A stretch of DNA of 64,000 bases, from NCBI RefSeq assembly GCF_032921865.1, contig NZ_CP136684.1, forward strand, positions 788,501-852,500, read 5' to 3'. Below are positions 29,532-38,305 of this stretch, in pieces. The position numbers and the translations under genes were made by a program. Source of the DNA: Thalassospira lucentensis. Its GTDB lineage: Bacteria; Pseudomonadota; Alphaproteobacteria; Rhodospirillales; Thalassospiraceae. Below the pieces are notes generated by a model. That model worked only from the letters and a program-made list of their open reading frames with translations, ran no database searches and was not told where the DNA came from. The number at the start of each line of letters is the position of its first letter. Position 1 is the first letter of the stretch.

Positions 29532-30119
29532 CTACCACTTCGTGGCTTTGATCTGCAGCTTCGGATGAGAAACCATCCCGTGCCAAATTACGGCTTGGAA
29601 CGCTTCGGCATGAGGAGTTACTCGGTCCGGATGCACAACAGGCACGACAATTACGTTGTCACCAACTTCCGCCGTATATCCCCCGTCACGACTGACAATA
29701 CCGAAAATTTTGAGGCCATGTTCTTTCGCCCACTGCAGCCCTTTAACAATGTTCATGCTCACTTGCCGTTCCGCATTTCCACCTCCGACGGAGAACACCA
29801 GCACTGCATCTTTCTCATTTGCCTTACTAATTTCCATCCACGCTGAGAAAACCGTCTCCCAACCTTCATCATTGGTGCGCGCAGTCAACTCCGAAACATT
29901 GTCTGTGGGAGCATATGTCTCGATACCACAAAGCTTTCGAAAGTCGTTAACCGCATGAGAACAGTTCGCGGCGCTGCCCCCAACCCCAAGCACGAACAGT
30001 CTCCCGCCCCTTTCTCTTAAGGCAAGAAGATCATCTGCAAGCCTTTCCATTGCCTCAGGGTTGACCAGCCCACAAATCTTTGCAGCTTCTTCCATGTATG
30101 TTGCAGAAAACGACATCAT
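29532..30119 (-). CDS. gmhA: SIS-domain phosphoheptose isomerase-like protein
   Basis: A 195-aa sugar isomerase: LFVLGVGGSAANCSHAVNDF (SIS phosphate site), LTARTNDEGWETVF and VFSVGGGNAERQVS, as in sedoheptulose 7-phosphate isomerase GmhA. C-terminal HAEAFQAVIWHGMV carries the conserved His. It is the first gene of the leftward island series; ATG at 30119 or 30116 with GGGGA upstream. The product would be heptose 7-phosphate for the PfkB domain downstream. Confidence 0.88.
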   Translation of the reverse strand: MMSFSATYMEEAAKICGLVNPEAMERLADDLLALRERGGRLFVLGVGGSAANCSHAVNDFRKLCGIETYAPTDNVSELTARTNDEGWETVFSAWMEISKANEKDAVLVFSVGGGNAERQVSMNIVKGLQWAKEHGLKIFGIVSRDGGYTAEVGDNVIVVPVVHPDRVTPHAEAFQAVIWHGMVSHPKLQIKATKW

Positions 30120-30680
30120 AAATCCCCATAGTCACATAAAATTGATAAACTAGCTGGTAAACCAACCTATTGGAAGCACATGCACCCCATTAAAAGGCAA
30201 GAGGTTCTTCTTTAGATTTTCAAGAAGAAAAATAATCGAAGCCCCCTTCATGAAACGCATCCTTGGCATTCAAACAAACATATTAGGCGCTATTTTTCCG
30301 CTCAATGAATAGGGAGTTTATTCCCGTTTTCCAAACGGAAAACACCCAAATCAACTAAAAAGTTCATTCTGCAAAAAAGCAAACTGGAGACCAAAAACTA
30401 AAAAGACGTTTATTTTCAGGATTAACCCTCTCAGAAACTCGCACGAATAAGCGCTTGTCGCATGTAACCAGTTTTTTTTTCAAACTCGCTCGCCCAAAGT
30501 CAAAAACGCTTCAATTCAGTATATTATTCTTCCCCATCCTCCAACCTCCTCCAAAGGATAGGCTTAAACCTACAAGCTCCTCTCGAAACCTCGCCAATAA
30601 CCGAGTAACATTGGAAAAAACAGCCACCGCAAGGCATCTTACCCCTCCCCTGACAAACAATAGCTAAAACAGAGTTTCAG
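30120..30680. other. AT-rich divergent intergenic region (promoters of the island)
   Basis: This 561-base gap separates leftward gmhA from the rightward NUDIX gene and should hold both promoters. It contains a perfect 7-bp inverted repeat GTTTTCC-AAAC-GGAAAAC (30326-30343) and a T9 run at 30472-30480. I see no convincing gene: a 70-codon frame at 30455-30667 has atypical composition and no ribosome site. Confidence 0.5.
30326..30343. repeat. 7-bp inverted repeat, possible operator
   Basis: GTTTTCC / GGAAAAC around AAAC in the divergent promoter region. No T tract follows, so an operator is more likely than a terminator. No regulator for it is evident in the island. Confidence 0.45.
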
Positions 30681-31175
30681 ATGCAACACTCCTCTAAAGG
30701 CTCGTTCGACAATTTCCTGCACAGCAAAACCGAGCTTCGGCCCGGGAATGCAGTAGGACTAATCATCCAATCGGACGATGGAAAATACCTACTGCAACAT
30801 AGAGATGACAAAGCTGAGATTTTCTTCCCAAACCATTGGTGCATGTTTGGTGGCGGCATTGATCACAAAGAAAGCCCTACAGATGCAGCCATAAGGGAAA
30901 CCCAAGAAGAGCTAGGCATCATTATTTCTCCGGACCGACTTTCGTACATCACTACACTCTGGTTTGACTTTTCATTTGAGAATGCTCGCGAACCATACAG
31001 CCGTATCTTTCTTGCCATGGCGATTTCCAATGACGAAATTCAACAACTCAAGCTTGGGGAAGGTCAAGGGATGAGCTTTCTGACTATCGAAGAAGCACTC
31101 ACTCGTGTACAAATCGCGCCTTACGATGCAATGGCTCTTTGGATGTACCACGCAAAGAACCGCTTAACTGCGTGA
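30681..31175 (+). CDS. NUDIX hydrolase
   Basis: A 164-aa enzyme with a perfect Nudix box: GGIDHKESPTDAAI followed by RETQEELGI fits G-x5-E-x7-R-E-U-x-E-E-x-G-U. Residues before it (NAVGLIIQSDDGKYLLQHR) form the usual first strands. The family hydrolyses nucleoside diphosphates linked to another group. In this island a GDP-mannose-hydrolase-like or nucleotide-sugar clean-up role is likely but not proven. ATG at 30681. Confidence 0.9.
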   Translation: MQHSSKGSFDNFLHSKTELRPGNAVGLIIQSDDGKYLLQHRDDKAEIFFPNHWCMFGGGIDHKESPTDAAIRETQEELGIIISPDRLSYITTLWFDFSFENAREPYSRIFLAMAISNDEIQQLKLGEGQGMSFLTIEEALTRVQIAPYDAMALWMYHAKNRLTA

Positions 31176-31290
31176 GACAGAAAACTTGAATTACAGGCCT
31201 TGGCATACACAACAAAGCCGTAATGCTCCCCCCTGAAACAAAACGACATATTCACCCAAAAGCAATGTTTGGTAAAAGCAAACAATCCCG

Positions 31291-32664
31291 ATGAAAATTC
31301 CTAATCGACCTACCATTCGGCTGAAACGAGCATTAAATATTGTACGCCACGCAAATGGCTCGGGACAATTGCAACAAACAGCGATTGCGCTTGGGTGTTC
31401 GATATTCGCAACTGTTGCCGGATTTCTTGTGCAGTGGTTAAGTGCGCGCGTTTTATCTCCGACGGATTTTGGAATTTACAGTATTGGCCTATCTCTCATT
31501 GGGATTGGGACGATTTTTGCGCTGTGTGGAGCAGACACTTCGATGCTTCAGTTCTCCTCAAGGTACAGAGCAGATCAAGCCAGCACAGCCAGCAATACCC
31601 TATTTCTTACGTTGCTTAAATGGTGCACGGGAACATCAATTGTCACCATCATAGTTGTATACATTACCGGCACCACATCAATGCAAATGGCGTCTGGCAT
31701 TACGTTACTTGTTGGCGCCTGTATTGGCACCATCACTATGACACTCCTGCTCCAGTGCCGACTGCGTGGCATCGGAGCTATGACATACAGCCTTTTGCCG
31801 GAAAGCGTCGTGCGCCCCGGACTTTCCCTTGCCACACTTACATTGACATACACTATTGGAACATCTCTCGGAGCCAGCGACCTATTTCTTATAATTCTGA
31901 TTTCAAGCTCAGTCGCGCTGATGTTATCGGCCTATTGGACCACACAGCACAACAAAACCACTCAATCATCCAAACAGAAAATAGAAACAGACCTGAAAAT
32001 CGAAAAAAAATCTTGGATTAGAAACAACATTACATTTCTAAGCATATCAATTGGAAACGCACTCAACACACAAGTCGGTGTATTGATTTTTGGATGGATG
32101 AGTTTGACCGTTGAAGCTGGAATATTTGGAATTATAGTAAGACTTTCCACGCTAACGGTCTTTGTTACAGCAGTAATCAATACTGTATACTCCCCCAAGT
32201 TTGTTGAGTTACACACAAAGCAAGAATTCAAATTGCTCAAGGCTGCTACACTTGAGGCAATCACCCTCTCCTCCCTCTACGCAGTTCCAGTTTTTATTCT
32301 GCTTATTGGCTTTCCTGAACTCGTTCTTAGCTTTTTTGGCGCACATTTTTCAGCTGGAGCCGGAACACTTCAACTTGCAGCAACTGGATATCTTATCCAA
32401 GCACTTTCCAGCCCGTTATTCACATGCCTCGTGCTAACCGGCTCCCAAAAAATCATGGCAAAGTTTCAATATGCTTCGATATTGATAAATATCGTAGCAA
32501 CAGTATTACTTGCACCGCTTTTCGGGATGGAGAGTGCGGCGATTGGAACAATACTCAGTCAAATATTAATTGCCTGCGTTGTCACATTCCTAGCAGCGCA
32601 TCGAATCAGGAATAAGGGCGCCTTACCAGAGCAGCCTCAAAAACCGCCAGCGTCTCCTCACTGA
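31291..32664 (+). CDS. Wzx-like polysaccharide flippase (MOP superfamily)
   Basis: A 457-aa polytopic protein with about 12-14 helices; the N-terminus (TAIALGCSIFATVAGFLVQWL, LSPTDFGIYSIGLSLIGIG) is typical of oligosaccharide flippases. It would move undecaprenyl-linked glycan across the inner membrane. The last about 20 residues (GALPEQPQKPPASPH) are coded on the antisense strand of the 3' end of mntR, overlapping it by 59 bases. This tail is GC-rich, unlike the rest, and is probably a recent addition at the island edge. Confidence 0.88.
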   Translation: MKIPNRPTIRLKRALNIVRHANGSGQLQQTAIALGCSIFATVAGFLVQWLSARVLSPTDFGIYSIGLSLIGIGTIFALCGADTSMLQFSSRYRADQASTASNTLFLTLLKWCTGTSIVTIIVVYITGTTSMQMASGITLLVGACIGTITMTLLLQCRLRGIGAMTYSLLPESVVRPGLSLATLTLTYTIGTSLGASDLFLIILISSSVALMLSAYWTTQHNKTTQSSKQKIETDLKIEKKSWIRNNITFLSISIGNALNTQVGVLIFGWMSLTVEAGIFGIIVRLSTLTVFVTAVINTVYSPKFVELHTKQEFKLLKAATLEAITLSSLYAVPVFILLIGFPELVLSFFGAHFSAGAGTLQLAATGYLIQALSSPLFTCLVLTGSQKIMAKFQYASILINIVATVLLAPLFGMESAAIGTILSQILIACVVTFLAAHRIRNKGALPEQPQKPPASPH

Positions 32665-33046
32665 CATGGTGCTCGATCCCTTCGGCATCAAATTCCGCTA
32701 TAGCGGGATCGACGCCCAGTGCGATCAGAAAATTATAAACGATCTCGTGGCGTTTGCGACATTTCTCGGCGAGTTCTTTACCCCGATCGGTGAGGAAAAT
32801 CGAGCGGTATGGGCGTGATGTGACAAAGCCGTCACGTTCTAGGCGCTTGATCGTATTATTGACCGTCGCCGCTGTTACGCCAAATCGTTCAGCAAGGGCG
32901 ACGGATCTTGCCTCACCTTCTTCCTCAATCAGGTCGGCGATCATTTCGACGTAATCTTCAGTCACTTCGCGTGCATGGGCATCGCGCAATTGCGCGAAAA
33001 CTTCGGCCTTGTTGTGTCGCGGATGACGCGCATTTGGATCGCCCAT
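32606..33046 (-). CDS. mntR: Manganese-dependent DtxR-family regulator MntR
   Basis: A 146-aa metalloregulator. The winged helix occupies residues about 30-90 (VEMIADLIEEEGEARSVALAERFGVTAATVNNTIKRLE), followed by the metal-sensing dimerisation domain with EGIEHHVSEETL, the DtxR/MntR ligand motif. ATG at 33046 with AAAGGAG. It is divergent from the sitABCD-type operon, which it presumably represses when Mn(II) is plentiful. Confidence 0.92.
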   Translation of the reverse strand: MGDPNARHPRHNKAEVFAQLRDAHAREVTEDYVEMIADLIEEEGEARSVALAERFGVTAATVNNTIKRLERDGFVTSRPYRSIFLTDRGKELAEKCRKRHEIVYNFLIALGVDPAIAEFDAEGIEHHVSEETLAVFEAALVRRPYS

Positions 33047-33110
33047 TCACAGCTCCTTTGAAATCCCCAAGGTCTTCATATCAAGACAGCACGCAAAAAT
33101 CAATTTAGCC

Positions 33111-33141
33111 TTGACTAACTTTAAAAGTCCGCACATAAATA
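33111..33141 (+). promoter_or_regulatory. Probable promoter of the Mn/Zn transporter operon
   Basis: TTGACT at 33111-33116 with CATAAA/TAAATA 17-19 bases downstream. TTAG-CCTTGA-CTAA (33105-33118) overlaps the -35 and is a short inverted repeat that could belong to an MntR operator. Confidence 0.45.
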
Positions 33142-33188
33142 GGGGATATTAACAGACTGATTTTAACTTGCATCACAGGATCCCCCAC

Positions 33189-34163
33189 ATGTCGCTTCGC
33201 CGCATCACCCGGAATTTCGGTTTTGCCCTTGCTGCCATCTGTAGCTTTGTTGCCGCCTCAGTGACAGATGCGTCGGCCAAACCGATTGATGTTGTCGCCA
33301 CAACTTCGATGATCGCGGATGCAGCTCGCCAGGTTGCAGGCGACCGCGCCAAGGTCACAGCCCTGATGGGTCCCGGGGTTGATCCACATTCCTATCGCCA
33401 GACACGCAGCGACATTGCCGCCATGGCACGCGCCGATCTGGTTTTGTGGCATGGCCTTTATCTTGAAGCACAGCTTGAGGAATTCTTCCTTGATCTGGAA
33501 AAGCGCCGCAATGTCGTTGCCGTCGGTGAAGCGATTGATAAATCGAAACTTCTGAGTCACGCCGAATATAAAGGTCGTTATGACCCGCATGTCTGGATGG
33601 ATCCGAAATTGTGGGAGACCGTGGTTCTGGCCGTACGTGACGCGCTGATCAAGACTGATCCGGAGGGCGAGGCCACCTATCGCGCCAATGCCGACAAGCA
33701 TATTGCCGATATCGAAAAGCTGATTACCTACATGCAATCGGTCACAAAAACCGTGCCGGAAAAAAGCCGCGTGCTTTTGACCGCGCATGACGCCTTCAAC
33801 TATTTCGGCCGCGGTTATGATTTTGAGGTTATGGGCATTCAGGGCATTTCAACGGAATCCGAAGCCGGTCTGCGCCGGGTCGAGGAACTGGTCGACACCA
33901 TTGTTGATCGCAAGATTGCCGCGGTCTTTGTTGAAAGTTCCGTGCCGGAGCGTAATGTACGTGCCCTGATAGAGGGTGCTGCCGCGCGCGGCCAGAAAGT
34001 TGAAATCGGCGGCACCCTGTTTTCCGATGCCATGGGAGAACCGGGAACCTATGAAGGCACCTATATCGGCATGATCGACCATAATGCGACCCTGATTACC
34101 CGTGCGCTTGGCGGCGATGCCCCGGCCACCGGAATGCAGGGCAAACTGGCCGCTGGCTCCTGA
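33189..34163 (+). CDS. sitA: Metal ABC transporter substrate-binding protein (Mn/Zn, cluster A-I)
   Basis: A 324-aa periplasmic protein with an N-terminal signal peptide ending near SVTDASAKP. The family's metal ligands are visible: [10 protein letters not shown] (His), YDPHVWMDP (His), a Glu in [18 protein letters not shown] context, and a C-terminal Asp near [13 protein letters not shown] at 33189 with AGGA; a TTG further upstream is unlikely. First gene of a four-gene operon facing mntR, which points to manganese. Confidence 0.93.
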   Translation: MSLRRITRNFGFALAAICSFVAASVTDASAKPIDVVATTSMIADAARQVAGDRAKVTALMGPGVDPHSYRQTRSDIAAMARADLVLWHGLYLEAQLEEFFLDLEKRRNVVAVGEAIDKSKLLSHAEYKGRYDPHVWMDPKLWETVVLAVRDALIKTDPEGEATYRANADKHIADIEKLITYMQSVTKTVPEKSRVLLTAHDAFNYFGRGYDFEVMGIQGISTESEAGLRRVEELVDTIVDRKIAAVFVESSVPERNVRALIEGAAARGQKVEIGGTLFSDAMGEPGTYEGTYIGMIDHNATLITRALGGDAPATGMQGKLAAGS

Positions 34164-34186
34164 GCCGCGCCACCGAAGGAACTGTC

Positions 34187-34987
34187 ATGAGCAACGCAGA
34201 ACTGATTGCAGAAGCCGGAAAGATCGTTGATGTCGCCGCCAAGGACGCACCACTGACGGTGCGTGGTCTTACGGTATCCTATGGCAACAAACCGGCGGTT
34301 TTTTCCGTCGATGCCTCTATCCCGGCGGGTTCCATGACTGCGATTATCGGGCCGAACGGGGCGGGTAAGTCGACCTTTCTCAAAGGGACGCTTGGCGTTA
34401 TCCCCCGACTGTCTGGCGAAATCCGTATTTTCGGCAAACCATTTCACGAGGCACGCGACCGGGTGGCCTATGTCCCCCAACGCGCCAGTGTGGACTGGGA
34501 CTTTCCCGCCCGCGTCATCGATGTTGTCCTGATGGGGCTTTATGGCTCGGTCGGGCTGTTTCGGTTCTGGCGCGCACGCCACCGCGAACAGGCCATGGAA
34601 TGTCTTGATCGCGTCGGCATGGCCGATTTCGCCACCCGGCAGATCGGGCAGCTTTCCGGCGGTCAGCAGCAACGCGTCTTCCTTGCGCGCGCACTGGCAC
34701 AGAATGCCGAATTTTACCTGCTGGACGAACCCTTTGCCGGGGTCGATGCCGCAACCGAACGCGCCATTGTTGCCGTGCTGAAGGATCTGAAATCCGAAGG
34801 CCGAACCGTTGTTTGCGTGCATCACGACCTTTCGACCGTTGCCGAGTATTTTGACCGCGTGCTTCTGATCAATGTGCGCCGTATCGCCGAAGGCCCGGTC
34901 GACACCACCTTTACCGCCGCCAATTTGCAGGAAACCTATGGCGGGCGACTGGCGACCACGCATATCGATGAATTGCGTCTTGCCTGA
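34187..34987 (+). CDS. sitB: Metal ABC transporter ATP-binding protein
   Basis: A 266-aa ATPase: Walker [11 protein letters not shown]-loop [13 protein letters not shown] (also a family marker of Mn/Zn importers), signature [15 protein letters not shown], Walker [12 protein letters not shown], and a switch His in CVHHDLS. It energises import by the two permeases downstream. ATG at 34187 with GAAGGAACTGTC. Confidence 0.95.
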   Translation: MSNAELIAEAGKIVDVAAKDAPLTVRGLTVSYGNKPAVFSVDASIPAGSMTAIIGPNGAGKSTFLKGTLGVIPRLSGEIRIFGKPFHEARDRVAYVPQRASVDWDFPARVIDVVLMGLYGSVGLFRFWRARHREQAMECLDRVGMADFATRQIGQLSGGQQQRVFLARALAQNAEFYLLDEPFAGVDAATERAIVAVLKDLKSEGRTVVCVHHDLSTVAEYFDRVLLINVRRIAEGPVDTTFTAANLQETYGGRLATTHIDELRLA

Positions 34988-35026
34988 TCACATGCCCGTC
35001 CCGGCAAAGCCATCGGAACCCTTAAG

Positions 35027-36247
35027 ATGAGTTTTCTTGATTACTTCATAAGCGCCCTGTTCCTGCAGGCCGGATATAACAGCGCCCTTGTCGCGATTGG
35101 GGCCGGGTTGCTTGGCCTTGCCGGGGGTGGCGCCGGTGCGTTCATTTTCCTGCGCAAACGCGCCCTTGTTTCCGATGCGATCAGTCACGCCACCCTGCCT
35201 GGTGTCGGCATTGCGTTCATGTTGATGGTGGCCCTTGGCGGAGATGGGCGCTGGTTGCCCGGCCTGATCATCGGATCGGCAATTTCATCAGGCATCGGGC
35301 TTTTGATGGTCGAATGGATCACGCGCCAGACCCGCCTGACCGAGGATGCCGCAATCGGGGCGGTTCTGTCGGTGTTTTTCGGGCTTGGCATTGTTCTTCT
35401 GACGATTATTCAAACCATGTCGTCGGGACGTCAGGCCGGGCTTGAAAACTTCCTGCTGGGATCGACAGCCGGCATGCTGATCAGCGAGGCGACCACAATC
35501 GCCATCGCCGGAGCCCTTGCCACCGCCTTTGTTTTCATGCTGCGCCGTCCGATGACTCTGGTGGCGTTTGATCCGGAATATGCTGCAACAACCGGCATCA
35601 ATGTCCGTCACATTGATCTGGCCATGATGGGGCTGGCGCTGATTGTCACCGTGATCGGGCTCAAGATTGTCGGTCTGATCCTGATTGTTGCCCTGCTGAT
35701 CATTCCGCCAGTCACGGCACGGTTCTGGACCAATCAGGTCGGACCGATGATCGGCATCGCAGCCGCCATTGGCGGGCTTTCGGGTTATGTCGGTGCGGTG
35801 CTGTCGGCGGCTGTGACATCCCTTCCGACCGGCCCGATCATTGTTCTGGTGGCGTTCGGGTTCTTTGTCATCTCTGCCCTGTTTTCACCGCTTCGTGGCG
35901 GTCTGGCATCGGCGCTGCGTCATTGGCGGTTCCAGCGACGCGTGCACCGTCGACAGGGGCTTCTGGCACTGGCACGGCGCGAACCGATCTATGACGGATT
36001 TACCCTTCGTATCCTTCGTCATTCGGGCATGATCCGGCGTGACGGTGTGGCAACATTGCGCGGTAAAACCGCATCGCAAAAAGCCGCCCGGGACGAAGCG
36101 CGCTGGGCGATGGCGCGGCGCATCCTGCCCGATGATTCCGCCATCGAACGTTATGACGGACTGACCCCGATCGAAGACATGATGACACAGGATCAGATCG
36201 ATGAAATCGACCGCGTGATTGCCGAACAGACCGGAGCCCCCGCATGA
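35027..36247 (+). CDS. sitC: Metal ABC transporter permease with long C-terminal extension
   Basis: A 406-aa protein. Residues 1-285 form an ABC-3 permease with 8-9 helices (VSDAISHATLPGVGIAF and GLKIVGLILIVALLIIPPVTARF). Another about 120 cytoplasmic residues follow (ALRHWRFQRRVHRRQGLL ... IDEIDRVIAE), containing a winged-helix-like stretch. Such extensions occur in some Mn transporters. Its stop overlaps the start of the second permease (ATGA). Confidence 0.92.
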   Translation: MSFLDYFISALFLQAGYNSALVAIGAGLLGLAGGGAGAFIFLRKRALVSDAISHATLPGVGIAFMLMVALGGDGRWLPGLIIGSAISSGIGLLMVEWITRQTRLTEDAAIGAVLSVFFGLGIVLLTIIQTMSSGRQAGLENFLLGSTAGMLISEATTIAIAGALATAFVFMLRRPMTLVAFDPEYAATTGINVRHIDLAMMGLALIVTVIGLKIVGLILIVALLIIPPVTARFWTNQVGPMIGIAAAIGGLSGYVGAVLSAAVTSLPTGPIIVLVAFGFFVISALFSPLRGGLASALRHWRFQRRVHRRQGLLALARREPIYDGFTLRILRHSGMIRRDGVATLRGKTASQKAARDEARWAMARRILPDDSAIERYDGLTPIEDMMTQDQIDEIDRVIAEQTGAPA

Positions 36248-37194
36248 TCGACAGTCTGATTACCGCCCTAGGTGCTGAATTCGTGCAGCTCAGCCTGACG
36301 CCGATTGTGATCGGTATTCTGGGCGCGGTTGCCTGTGCCCTGCCCGGAAACTTCCTGTTGCTGCGTCGTCAGGCCCTGATCGGGGATGCGATCAGTCACG
36401 TGGTTTTGCCCGGGATTGTTGCGGCCTTTCTGGTCACCGGCACCATCACGGCGGTCCCGATGATGATCGGGGCCGGTTGTGCGGCAATCGTTGCCGTCAT
36501 TCTGATTGAGATCGTCAAACGGTTGGGCCGGGTCGAACCGGGCGCGGCCATGGGGCTGGTTTTCACCACCCTGTTTGCCGCCGGTGTCCTGTTTCTGGAA
36601 ATGACAGACACCAGTTCGGTGCATATCGATGTGCAGCACGCGCTTTTGGGGAATCTTGAAAGCCTGATCTGGTTTGATGCCGAAGGCTGGCAATCGTTGC
36701 TTGACCCGCTGGCACTGGCAACCCTGCCACCGCAATTGCCACGTCTGGCGGTCGTTCTTGTGGGGATCGTGCTGTTCATCACGCTGTTCTGGAAAGAACT
36801 GAAAATATCGACCTTTGATGCCGCCTTTGCCGAGGCGATCGGCATTCGCACCCGTGTTCTTGGATTTGCACTTGTCGTGGTAACGGCGATTGCCGCGGTT
36901 GCGGCCTTTGACGCGGTCGGGTCGATCATTGTGATTGCGATGTTTGTCTGCCCGCCTGCCGCCGCCCGCCTGATGACCAATCAGCTTGGCCGGCAGATCG
37001 GCTGGAGCGTCACCTTTGCCGTGATCTCGGCAATTCTGGGTTATGTCTTTGCCGGATATGGCCCCGGCTGGTTCGGGTCGCCCTATGCGGTCAGTGCGGC
37101 TGGCATGATCGCCACGATTTCCGGCATTATCCTGTTGCTGGCCTGCCTGTTCGGGCCACAGCGCAAACGTACCGGCCAGCGCGCCGAAGCGTAA
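36244..37194 (+). CDS. sitD: Metal ABC transporter permease
   Basis: A 316-aa ABC-3 permease with GDAISHVVLPGIVAAFLV and FDAVGSIIVIAMFVCPPAAARLM, paralogous to the preceding gene and of normal length. The two permeases probably form a heterodimer. Translational coupling through ATGA. Confidence 0.94.
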   Translation: MIDSLITALGAEFVQLSLTPIVIGILGAVACALPGNFLLLRRQALIGDAISHVVLPGIVAAFLVTGTITAVPMMIGAGCAAIVAVILIEIVKRLGRVEPGAAMGLVFTTLFAAGVLFLEMTDTSSVHIDVQHALLGNLESLIWFDAEGWQSLLDPLALATLPPQLPRLAVVLVGIVLFITLFWKELKISTFDAAFAEAIGIRTRVLGFALVVVTAIAAVAAFDAVGSIIVIAMFVCPPAAARLMTNQLGRQIGWSVTFAVISAILGYVFAGYGPGWFGSPYAVSAAGMIATISGIILLLACLFGPQRKRTGQRAEA

Positions 37195-37211
37195 AGGAGG
37201 TCTGCCTACCA

Positions 37212-37310
37212 ATGACAAAACTGACCGGATCAACACTTGATCTTAAACGGGCATCGCGCCGGTTGGCCAAAATCCGCCGCGCGATAGCTGCGGCCCGCAA
37301 ACTGGGATAG
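37212..37310 (+). CDS. Candidate 32-aa basic small protein
   Basis: This ORF is short enough to be missed by standard callers. An excellent ribosome site AAAGGAGGT (37193-37201) begins inside the sitD stop region and precedes ATG at 37212. The 32 residues are strongly basic (KRASRRLAKIRRAI) and would form an amphipathic helix; no membrane segment. Spacing of 11 bases is on the long side. No family is known to me. It may be a small companion of the transporter operon. Confidence 0.4.
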   Translation: MTKLTGSTLDLKRASRRLAKIRRAIAAARKLG

Positions 37311-37364
37311 GGCGCGAGACCGGATCAGTTTGACCTCGCCCCCGGTCTGCCAAAACTGCATACT

Positions 37365-38291
37365 ATGGGTATGGTGAAACTCGCATCCTGTCGCTATCTG
37401 CCACTCCTGATCATTTACTGCCTGCTATCGGGCATGGCGGGCGGCGGGGTTTTACCTGCAAAAGCGCAGGATGCAAGAACGCTTGCCGATATTGAACGCG
37501 ATCTTAACCGTTATGAAAAGGTCGCCCTGCACAGTTTTGCTAACCGCGACGCCTTTCTGTCGATCATTGATCAGACCCTTGGCCTTGATAACATCAAGGG
37601 TGCCGATTTGCTGTTTGCCAAACTTCCACGGTCACCCTTTACCGTATCGGGACGCCGCGGCAACAATCAGGCAGTACCCTGCCAGATTTTCATTCCAGCC
37701 AAGATCGCACCGGGTAGCGGTACTGAAATATTCGCTGAACTGATGCGCGGCTGGTTTGGCGATCAGCTTCACTACGCCAGCAGCGCTAATCTGACCTATG
37801 ACTGGCTGATGCGCCACGAAGTGCGCCATTGCGATCCATCACATTTTGGCGATGGCGGCGACAAGGAACGGGATAACGAAATAGAAGCCGATCTTTTCGC
37901 GCTGAACGTCATCACCGATCCGGTTATTCGTCAGAAGCTGGCGCAGGATGCGCTGGCATTTCGCGTGATCACCGCCACCCTGTTTGCCAGCAGCAGCCAT
38001 ATGACCGGCCTGTCACTGAAACGCGCATTGCATGACACACAATCTGGAAACGATCCGACGGCTGCCAACGAAATCGCGGCCTTTCTTGCGGCACGTCAAC
38101 AAGTGTTCGATCACGCCAAAGCCATCGCAACCGGTGCCCGTCCGACCAATCAGGATATCATCCGCGCCGTAATTGAACTGGCCAACAAGCCACAAAGCAA
38201 TTCGCTGGTTGCCGAAATTCTGGTCGATCTTGATCAGGCCATCGCCCATTTCGCACCCGAACTGCACGACCGGAACAAATCAGTCCAATAG
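37365..38291 (+). CDS. Secreted HExxH-motif putative metallopeptidase
   Basis: A 308-aa protein with a signal peptide (hydrophobic residues 9-30, likely cleavage after AKAQ). The mature part holds HEVRH (residues 151-155), a zinc-peptidase HExxH, and NEIEAD (171-176) about 20 residues later, which could supply the third ligand as in E-x-x-A-D gluzincin-like motifs. I cannot assign a family. It lies just after the metal-uptake operon, but a functional link is unproven. Confidence 0.7.
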   Translation: MGMVKLASCRYLPLLIIYCLLSGMAGGGVLPAKAQDARTLADIERDLNRYEKVALHSFANRDAFLSIIDQTLGLDNIKGADLLFAKLPRSPFTVSGRRGNNQAVPCQIFIPAKIAPGSGTEIFAELMRGWFGDQLHYASSANLTYDWLMRHEVRHCDPSHFGDGGDKERDNEIEADLFALNVITDPVIRQKLAQDALAFRVITATLFASSSHMTGLSLKRALHDTQSGNDPTAANEIAAFLAARQQVFDHAKAIATGARPTNQDIIRAVIELANKPQSNSLVAEILVDLDQAIAHFAPELHDRNKSVQ

Positions 38292-38305
38292 CACATGAAC
38301 TAAGA

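Noticed and set aside
30455..30667. 70-codon plus-strand ORF in the island control region
   Set aside because: No ribosome site and a Ser/Pro/Lys-rich translation without coding-like codon pattern.
34061..34963. 300-codon minus-strand ORF
   Set aside because: Antisense shadow of the ABC ATPase gene sitB, whose Walker and signature motifs are intact.
36268..37236. 322-codon minus-strand ORF
   Set aside because: Antisense shadow of sitD with a Gln/Asp/Arg-rich translation typical of reversed membrane-protein codons.
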